Shown one piece after another: positions 37,374 through 44,232 of a stretch of DNA of 44,232 bases (positions within the stretch are counted from its first letter, which is position 1; every line of letters begins with the position of its first letter). The position numbers and the translations under genes were made by a program. The DNA comes from Trichomonas tenax (Eukaryota > Parabasalia > Trichomonadida > Trichomonadidae). The notes under the pieces were generated by a model. The model ran no database searches. It had not been told where the DNA came from and saw nothing but the letters and a program-made list of their open reading frames with translations. The stretch is taken from the NCBI GenBank assembly GCA_023091735.1, contig JALKBU010000377.1:1-44232 (forward strand), written 5' to 3'.

Positions 37374-40300
37374 ATGAAAATGCTAACTTTCATGAAAGAT
37401 CGAATTTCTAAAAAAGTCACAAAAAATTTTAAAATGTTTGATAATGTCACAGAGTTGTTATTGGCTGGCGTAAGCCTATCTCCACAGCAGCAAAGTCAAT
37501 TCGACTCTGTCAAGGCTACACCATCGCTCGAATATTTCAACAAAAATCCGCAAAATTATGATCCAAAAGATAAAAATGATAAAGCTTCGTTCGATAAAGC
37601 ATCATTATTACACCTCATTCAAGCTGTTTTCGTTACCAGCCACGATTCTAAGCACCCTCACCAAAAAATGTGCCAACAATTCGTTGATTCAGCGAATAAT
37701 TCCAACATTTTGAAGACAATTCTATCGCAATTACCGAATCTCCAAAAAGTCGTGTTACTTGAGACAATTATCATCATCGCAGAAGAAAAACCAAAATATT
37801 TTAATGATGAAGATTTCGTAAAAACATTAATGGAATATGCTAAAATTATTCCATCACATCTCAAACCGCTGATTTGCTTTCCATTGCTTCAATATATATC
37901 GCTTAAGGATGTTTTTGATGGAAAAACCAAAACACCAAAAGAAATTCCGAGAGATTTGCTCGAAGAAATCGATGACAAAGTCTACGCTCCACTTATTACT
38001 GCGACGTATTTGATATCAGACCACAATCAAGTTAATAATTCGCTTAAATGTTTTGATATCTTCGAAATTCTTCGTTCATCATGGATGCTCTCTGCCATCA
38101 AGCTTCTTTCATCAAAGGCACTCTCAATTTGCTGCACTCATGTTTTCAGCTTTGTTTCATTATTTATCAAGATATTCACCAAAGATATAACAGCAAAACT
38201 CTTCGAATCTCGTCTCATTCCATTAGTTTCAACAACTCTCCGCAAAGAGCCTCAAAACTTTATGGTTTTCATCGATAAAGTTTATAACGTTTTTACACAA
38301 AGATCATTAATCTGCACATACTCTTCTATCATCTCAATTGCAAGCTCAGCATGCTCTAACTCATTTAATGCTGAGAAAATTCTCGAAAAATTCATGCAAA
38401 TGGAAAATCACGCGGAACCATTAATAAAGCAGCTATTTAACCATCTCAAATACTGCCTTATGGATGTTATTTCCACTGAAGTATCTGATGACTCATGGAA
38501 CACTTTCTTCCTTCTTCAAAGATTCACAAAATATTTATGTGAAGCAAATCTCAAAGTTTTAGTTCACAAGTTTGTTACTTACACACGCGACCAAGTTCCA
38601 CCAGAAGAGGAACCATTTGTCTTCTATGCATTCTTGTTTGAGTTCTTCGAAAATCCTCTCTTCTCAAGATTCGCAACAAAATCATTTGCTTACACTTCAA
38701 TCGTTTATCCACACGAAGCTCGTAAGTTCCTTGAAGAATTGATGCTCAACAACAGTTTGTCTCACAAGAAGTTCTCTGAAATAATGAACAGCGATACAAG
38801 AAACATTTGCGCATTGACAAGAGCCGCAAAAATTTTCATTGCTAATCACTTTACATTTGCAACAATGGAACAGCCATTATCTCCATTTGTTACAATGCTG
38901 ATCAAGCATTACTTCCCAGACTGCGTCTACAAGAAGTTTGATTCCCACGCAGGACGCTGGAAAGCTCTTAAAGCAATGCTTGAAGCTGCTCTTGATTTGT
39001 CTGTTTGCTCTCACGAATTTGCTTTCCAGATCCAAAATGATGAAGGATTTGTTCGTTCTCTTCTTGCAATTATTCTTGCTTCATCGAATGTCATTCAGAA
39101 ACCAAATATTATTTCAAACGAGAATGAATCAGACAGATTTGATTTTAATGATACACTCCCAATCATTGAGTTCCTTGCTATCGCTTTAGCACTCTTTGAA
39201 TTACTTGTTTCTATTAACCTCATCTCACACAAGGAGATCTCTTATCTCTGCAAGACATTCTTTGATGGCCACACAGATATCTTCTCGACACTGATTTCCC
39301 TTCTTCAGCTTCCACAAGCATTCGCTTCAACAATCAGATTCGCATCATTGAGGATCATTGACTTAATGTGTGCTGTTGCTGCAAGAATGAACAACATTTC
39401 TGTTGACTCATTCTATCCAAACTCGAAGCAGGCTGTTTTAGTTGATTCATCAAAGCAGAACTTGTTCCACGCAATTGATGTTGAGCAGACCATCAATGAA
39501 CTTGATTTCATTTCGCACACTCTCATCACACAAACAGCTTTCGCGTATTCCTTTGTTCGCAGACTCGGTAGAGCTTACGCAAGCACAGCTGTCGACAAGC
39601 TTGAAGAAATCGGTCAAGAATTCCCAAGATTACTTATGTCTCTTGCTTTGTTCTTATCACAAGTTTGGAGAAAGCTCAATGCTTCATCAGAGACAATCAA
39701 AGCTATTGCTGGAAAGCCAAACTTCTGGTCATCCGTTGACAAGATTATCACAAATCCACCATCAAAGAAATCTGAGAATGATACAACTGCTCTTATTGCG
39801 GCTAAAGCTTACTTCTTGAGATGCAAAGTTTGCTCCGATGAGCAGGTTTCAGATTCAATCGTCAAGAGTGTTATTGAGCAGCTCACAAGCTTCCTTCCAG
39901 AAATATTGCCACCACTCAAGACAAATATTAAGATTGATATGAACAACTTCATTGTTCCACGCATTCACAGAATCATCGGCGATGAATTCTATTTCGATGT
40001 TAAGCTCTTAAAGAGATTCCTCATCGCTGTTGATGGTTCTGATGAATTCATTGAACATGTCAAGAAGATTAACATCAGTCTCAGCAGAATTGATGCCTGC
40101 ACACAGCTCATGCAGGCTCTTTATGCACTCCTCGCTTCAAGAACGAAGTATGAGAAAGAAGAATTGATGCCAGACCCGCAACTCATTGTTAACTTAGTTA
40201 TTTCTGTGATTTCCAATCCATTAACACCAGGTTCCACGTCAAGAGTTGCTTTCCAGTTGCTGGAATTCGCATTGCTCAATAAGAAGGGAGCTTCAGCAAT

Positions 40301-41516
40301 TCTTTCTGTCAATGACATCAAAGTTCTCATCAAATTCCTTCAGAAGAGACCAGTTGTTGAAGCATTCCACTGCCTTCCTTATCTTTTGGCACTCTCTGCT
40401 ATTCCAATGGTGAATGAAAATGAGCAGCCTCTTATTGCACACATTCTTGAGCCATGCTTCCAATTCGCAATTGGCCATAACAACGCCGATGCAATTAAGA
40501 CAGCATCTCAGATTGCATTAATCTTGAGAGATCAGGATGGATGGATTAGTGGCTTTGCAAACGCTCTTAACTTCGCAATGTCTCCATTAATGGGCGGAAT
40601 GCTTGCAAACGAAATGGTGAACTTCATCACTGTTGTATGCCAGAATGATGCCAACTCTGAGTTCCTTATCAACGATGGATTCTTTGACCCATTCATCACC
40701 AAAGAACTTCCATGTGCTGAAAATTGGAAGGCTCCTCTCTGGCCGGCTCTCTTTGATATGATGGCGCAGCTTCCACCACAGAGTGAAGTTGCATTCCAGT
40801 TTGCCCAAAAGACGACAACACAGATCGCAGTGTTCCTTCAAAATCGCGCTATCGAAGGAATGAAGCAAATCGATCTCTTGAAGGCTCAGACAGCTGCACT
40901 CGGAATGTTGTCATCAATAGGCAGCAGACTTGTTGAACAGACAACTAACACACCATCACTGCTTTCCAAGCTTCTCGAACTTATTCTTGTTCGCTTGCAT
41001 TCCTCCATTGTTATGATTAGAGATAAAGGACAAGTTAAGATAGAGGGAAGAATTGAAGATACAAACGACAGAAATGAGAAACTCACAACGATTGTTTCTC
41101 TCCAATATTGCTTCATGATTATCTCTTCTGTTTATGAGTATCCATATGGTGGTCCGTTCCCTAACATATTCGAAGAAATCCTCAATGTTTCTATGTACAC
41201 ATTCTTATCCGATGTTCTTGAAAGCGTTGAAGAACTCGCATCAAAGAAGGACAACAGACCATACTTAGACATTATTGCAAGGATATTCGGACTTGCGCTT
41301 AGACTTTATGTCGCCAGAGTTAAGTCCATCACCAACCAGATGATGACACCACGCGAAGAGAATGAAAAGAAAGGTCAGAAACTTCGCGGTGCGATGACTA
41401 AGGCCCTTAAAGCAACAGAATCCCTCATCAATGAAACAGCTGCTGCCAATATGATTGAAGAAGCAAGCTTCTTCGATAAGATGAGGAAATACCTCCTCGA
41501 ATGCTATAATAAATAA
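37374..41516 (+). CDS. Nup205/Nup188-like scaffold nucleoporin (candidate)
   Basis: A 1380-residue alpha-solenoid without membrane segments. The middle part resembles the Nup205/Nup188/Nup192 family: GRWKALKAMLEAALDLSVCS (about 526-545), FAFQIQNDEGFVRSLLAIIL, then IEFLAIALALFELLVS and TLISLLQLPQAFASTIRFA. Family members show the same order (Trp-Lys-x-x-x-x-x-LE, a late-loop Asn-Asp-x-x-x-x-LL-x-x-I, then a long helix pair). These proteins form the inner ring of the nuclear pore. It could also be another large solenoid, so the call is a candidate. An internal Met at residue 20 (MFDNVTELLLAG) may be the true start, because residues 1-19 are unusually basic. Tail-to-tail with the transporter, gap 49 bases. 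Confidence 0.55.
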   Translation: MKMLTFMKDRISKKVTKNFKMFDNVTELLLAGVSLSPQQQSQFDSVKATPSLEYFNKNPQNYDPKDKNDKASFDKASLLHLIQAVFVTSHDSKHPHQKMCQQFVDSANNSNILKTILSQLPNLQKVVLLETIIIIAEEKPKYFNDEDFVKTLMEYAKIIPSHLKPLICFPLLQYISLKDVFDGKTKTPKEIPRDLLEEIDDKVYAPLITATYLISDHNQVNNSLKCFDIFEILRSSWMLSAIKLLSSKALSICCTHVFSFVSLFIKIFTKDITAKLFESRLIPLVSTTLRKEPQNFMVFIDKVYNVFTQRSLICTYSSIISIASSACSNSFNAEKILEKFMQMENHAEPLIKQLFNHLKYCLMDVISTEVSDDSWNTFFLLQRFTKYLCEANLKVLVHKFVTYTRDQVPPEEEPFVFYAFLFEFFENPLFSRFATKSFAYTSIVYPHEARKFLEELMLNNSLSHKKFSEIMNSDTRNICALTRAAKIFIANHFTFATMEQPLSPFVTMLIKHYFPDCVYKKFDSHAGRWKALKAMLEAALDLSVCSHEFAFQIQNDEGFVRSLLAIILASSNVIQKPNIISNENESDRFDFNDTLPIIEFLAIALALFELLVSINLISHKEISYLCKTFFDGHTDIFSTLISLLQLPQAFASTIRFASLRIIDLMCAVAARMNNISVDSFYPNSKQAVLVDSSKQNLFHAIDVEQTINELDFISHTLITQTAFAYSFVRRLGRAYASTAVDKLEEIGQEFPRLLMSLALFLSQVWRKLNASSETIKAIAGKPNFWSSVDKIITNPPSKKSENDTTALIAAKAYFLRCKVCSDEQVSDSIVKSVIEQLTSFLPEILPPLKTNIKIDMNNFIVPRIHRIIGDEFYFDVKLLKRFLIAVDGSDEFIEHVKKINISLSRIDACTQLMQALYALLASRTKYEKEELMPDPQLIVNLVISVISNPLTPGSTSRVAFQLLEFALLNKKGASAILSVNDIKVLIKFLQKRPVVEAFHCLPYLLALSAIPMVNENEQPLIAHILEPCFQFAIGHNNADAIKTASQIALILRDQDGWISGFANALNFAMSPLMGGMLANEMVNFITVVCQNDANSEFLINDGFFDPFITKELPCAENWKAPLWPALFDMMAQLPPQSEVAFQFAQKTTTQIAVFLQNRAIEGMKQIDLLKAQTAALGMLSSIGSRLVEQTTNTPSLLSKLLELILVRLHSSIVMIRDKGQVKIEGRIEDTNDRNEKLTTIVSLQYCFMIISSVYEYPYGGPFPNIFEEILNVSMYTFLSDVLESVEELASKKDNRPYLDIIARIFGLALRLYVARVKSITNQMMTPREENEKKGQKLRGAMTKALKATESLINETAAANMIEEASFFDKMRKYLLECYNK

Positions 41517-41565
41517 AGATATTTAGAAATTATATTAAAAATCAAAGAGTTATATTTTACTCACA

Positions 41566-42858
41566 TTATGCTTTCTTGCTGTTTGTAATCTTACGCTTGA
41601 TTGCAATAGTCGACATTAAAATTGATGCTATCGCAGAAAATCCACAGATCATTGCAAGGATATCCTTTGTATCGTGGCCCTTCATTAACTGCAAAATCAA
41701 TGTGACAATAAGGCTCTGTGGGACTCGAATGACACCCATTAAGTGCTTTCTGATGTTTGATGGATATATTTCTGTTCTGTGGATCCACATTCCGCTATTG
41801 ACAGCACCATCAGACATAGCAGCGCAAACATATGCGATGAAAAGCATTGATTTATTTTCGTACATTAAGTACATCATAGAGACTGCTGCTGTGAATGAAA
41901 GGAAGCTTCCTGCAAGGCCACTCGATGCTGTAACGAATGTGAGAGCAGCAGCAAAAATCTGAGCACCATTCATTGATGAAATTGATGCCGTATTTGAGAT
42001 TTGAGAAAATGGCAATTTATCATTTTTATCGACCTTAAGGAATGCTGTCCATCTAGGATTGTATAGAAGAAGCAACATTCCTGATAAGAAATCGATTGCA
42101 AGGAAAATTGCGTATTCGATATTTTTGAGATTTTTAACAATTTCTTTTCCTGCGCCCAAAAGGCCGACGTTCTTATCTAGACTACGTGTGAAGCGTGGCA
42201 TTGAGAAGAAAATGATGGTTGCTGAGACTCCAAATAAAATTGTTGATCCCAAAAATGCGGCCTTAGAACCGAAACGAGTTGTTACTTGTGCTGATATTGG
42301 TGCCAATATCAAGTTAAGGCAGAAATTGAGAAGTGCTGAGTTCTCTTTAATGATCGCTTGAGATTCTTTTGGTGCTTTGTTTTCTTCGAGTTGAACAGCG
42401 AGCCAATCCTCGAAAACGACTCTGTTGGAGGTTGTTGAAAGGCCCATCAACAGTGATGCGAGGATAAAACTAACATATGTGCCGTAAAAACGACAAAATG
42501 CGCTTGCGCCGAGAAGAATTGCTGAAAGGATGATTAAGTTCTTGTGGCCTAGAAGATCACAGACGTAGCCTATAAAGAAGCCCCAAATAGCCGAAACAAC
42601 GTTGAATGTTGACATAATATTGTCGATTTGAGGATTGGAGATTCCTGCTTCGTGATATCTGTGGTGGACGTAAGGGCCCTGGAAAATAAAGCCCGCCATG
42701 AATGAGAAATAGCAAATAAAGTACTTAATTTGTAATCGAGTCATAAAAGAAACTTTCGCTTGCGTTACTTTTCTCCATTTGTAGATCTTCGCAATTGCGC
42801 CGACAACGGCCGTCGCTGTGAAAATGTAAAAAACAAGGCTGGAATTGAGCGGAATCAT
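41566..42858 (-). CDS. MFSD5-like major facilitator transporter
   Basis: A 430-residue membrane protein starting MIPLNSSLVFYIF at ATG 42856-42858; the frame extends upstream only through a GTG. About twelve hydrophobic segments. GFIFQGPYVHHRYHEAGIS and IWGFFIGYVCDLLGHKNLII match the first-loop signature of the MFSD5 (molybdate-anion transporter) family, where Q/W-G-P-Y-V-Y-x-x-Y and GYxxDxxGRK are conserved; here GHKN replaces GRK. VVFEDWLAVQL matches the following F-E-x-W motif. Molybdate as substrate is known for the algal and human relatives, but cannot be told here. GTGACAACAATTTTAAA lies before the ATG. Confidence 0.75.
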   Translation of the reverse strand: MIPLNSSLVFYIFTATAVVGAIAKIYKWRKVTQAKVSFMTRLQIKYFICYFSFMAGFIFQGPYVHHRYHEAGISNPQIDNIMSTFNVVSAIWGFFIGYVCDLLGHKNLIILSAILLGASAFCRFYGTYVSFILASLLMGLSTTSNRVVFEDWLAVQLEENKAPKESQAIIKENSALLNFCLNLILAPISAQVTTRFGSKAAFLGSTILFGVSATIIFFSMPRFTRSLDKNVGLLGAGKEIVKNLKNIEYAIFLAIDFLSGMLLLLYNPRWTAFLKVDKNDKLPFSQISNTASISSMNGAQIFAAALTFVTASSGLAGSFLSFTAAVSMMYLMYENKSMLFIAYVCAAMSDGAVNSGMWIHRTEIYPSNIRKHLMGVIRVPQSLIVTLILQLMKGHDTKDILAMICGFSAIASILMSTIAIKRKITNSKKA

Positions 42859-43353
42859 TTTTAAAATTGTTGTCACTTTTATAACCTTATGTGAACTAAA
42901 AATCTGAGTTTCAAAATTCACTTTTTAATAATTGACTGTTGCTATGACTCTTTCCATAGAAAGAACTCACATATTGTAGTATATTCACATGTTCAGGAAG
43001 AATTTTAAGCATCTTTTTATTTTTGAATAATTTTTTATGTTTTGATCATATATATCATGTTTTTTTTGCTATTTATGTGAGGTATTAATGATGTGGAAGC
43101 TTGTATCTAATCCTTGAAGCTCATATTTGATTCTATTATTGATTCTTTTGATCTTAAATGTCACCTTTCAATTAACAATTTTGTCATTTGACGGTATTAA
43201 TGCAAATCTATTACAACAAGAAGCACACGATTAACATATAAAGGATGGAATAGCTTCTATGATGCTAAAGATTACAGGGTTATTTGGAATAAACATAAAC
43301 ATATTGATGGAGATTCAAATTATTTCATTACATTTTGTCATTTTATGAATTAA
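42859..43353. other. Intergenic region
   Basis: AT-rich. Near 43230-43350 fragments (for example KDYRVIWNKHKHIDGDSNYF) read like an upstream part of the decayed gene that follows. Otherwise no gene. Confidence 0.4.
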
Positions 43354-44151
43354 ACAATAAATAGAGTAGTTTTATTCAATTCTCCTACAATTGATACAAA
43401 GCTCTTAATTGAATGTTCTTCTTTTGTTTTTTGTTCAAGAGAATATTCTGGATCATTAGAATTCCGAAAAGAAGGCCAATGTGTATTGAATAGAATTTGT
43501 TGCTGTGGTACATCTGCTTCAAAATCATATTCATTTGGTCAAATATAGACTTCAATTGGAGCAAATTATCAGAATAAAGTGTTTGAAACATCGATTGCAT
43601 ATGCGGGTAATGATCAATGTGATCACATTTTTACTTTGCGTCATGGTTGCCTTCAGATAATGTCATTTAATGCTTCAAATATTCGGATAAATGTTGTAAC
43701 AAATCTCCAACTTGAATAAATGGAATCCGATTCATCTCTAATGTATTCAACATTTTTAAATAATTCGAATAACACTGATTGCTGCTCTACATATTATTAT
43801 AGTTTTGATCTTGGAAAAAGGAAATTTAATGAAATGTATTGCAATTATGTACTTAATTATGGCCCAGTTTTCGCTTTGGGTATGGAGTTATAGGATCAGA
43901 TAATATTGATTTAAATATTTCTAATTGTTTATTTAATCTAGATTCAATAGATTTTGGAAATATGTTTTTTCTCAAATCCGAATTGTATCATTACTGTTAA
44001 TAAGTGCGATTTAGAAGGCCTAACGTCAACACATGGTAATGTTATGTATAAAAGCACATTTTCAAAATCAACTTCATTCATTATGCGAAGCCTTGACGAT
44101 TTTTATTGGGGACTGGGACAAAATAGAACAACGTGCTTTTCTGACATGTAA
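43354..44151 (+). pseudogene. Decayed surface-type (beta-helix-like) gene
   Basis: From 43354 the frame reads FNSPTIDTKLLIECSSFVFC, REYSGSLEFRKEGQCVLNRI and CCCGTSASKSYSFGQI, then TAG near 43546. It continues in frame (GANYQNKVFETSIAYAGNDQ, RHGCLQIMSFNASNIRI) to TAA near 43718, and again to about 43890. After frameshifts the last part (PNCIITVNKCDLEGLTSTHG, MYKSTFSKSTSF) ends at TAA 44149-44151. The Cys/Ser/Asn-rich repeated beta-strand style (NVxYKSTFSxS) matches trichomonad polymorphic-membrane-protein-like surface families. Several stops and frameshifts make it inactive. The start is not visible. Confidence 0.6.
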
Positions 44152-44232
44152 ATTATGTTTGACATATAGAGTCAGAATGTCAAATATAAAGGAAAGTGAC
44201 GTGATTGCGCGGGAAAAATGGAAAAGTGTCAA
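44152..44232. other. Right edge, no gene
   Basis: Contains TTTGACATATAG, AATGTCAAATATAAAG and AAAGTGTCAA, several TGACA/TGTCA motifs that could belong to the promoter of a gene beyond the window. Confidence 0.4.

Noticed and set aside
40944..40954. ACTAACACACC, similar to the trichomonad 3' splice consensus
   Set aside because: It lies in the middle of a continuous frame, without the AG end or a GTAYGT donor before it; no intron needed.

Overview
The window looks like nuclear DNA of a parabasalid protist (a trichomonad). It is AT-rich. The long genes read without introns. One gene carries an initiator-binding domain of the IBP39 type, which is known only from this group. Several gene families are degenerate multi-copy surface-type sequences, as in Trichomonas and Tritrichomonas. 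I cannot fix the species: only some genes have a TCAYTW-type initiator just upstream of the ATG, so a Tritrichomonas-like relative is as plausible as T. vaginalis.

Layout. 1-520: the 3' end of a gene written in GC-richer codons and a small basic protein. 521-5912: a long gene-poor stretch. It holds a tight array of about eleven imperfect stem-loops (2161-3563) that resemble microRNA precursors, a broken pogo/Tigger-like transposase (about 3640-4446, minus strand) and a MITE-like element (4872-5796). 5913-11735: compact convergent pairs, namely a membrane protein facing an IBD protein, and a CK1-like kinase ending in a CaaX-like motif facing a protein with Sfi1-like Trp repeats. 11740-12850: a minisatellite, an ATG-less ORF and inverted copies of TTTACATGNC. 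12852-18018: an importin-beta-like karyopherin, a CENP-S/MHF1-like histone-fold protein, a second, internally deleted copy of the MITE and a Cys-motif protein. 18560-23136: a very long acidic coiled-coil gene whose 3' part is broken by one frameshift and three in-frame TAA codons. 23400-26700: three decayed tandem copies of an unknown gene family and further remnants.

26792-34501 holds a Rictor-like TORC2 subunit, an RRM protein, a protein resembling archaeal cyclic 2,3-diphosphoglycerate synthetase, tRNA-Glu(UUC) and a helical-repeat protein. 34536-37055 has two decayed copies of a small-signal-peptide surface-type family. 37374-42858 has a Nup205/Nup188-like nucleoporin candidate tail-to-tail with an MFSD5-like transporter. 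43354-44151 has another decayed surface-type gene.

The intact genes are housekeeping genes (nuclear transport, chromatin, TOR signalling, cytoskeleton, transcription), packed in convergent pairs with gaps of 50-300 bases. The accessory DNA between them is made of decayed families and mobile-element remains. The most unusual structure is the stem-loop array at 2161-3563.
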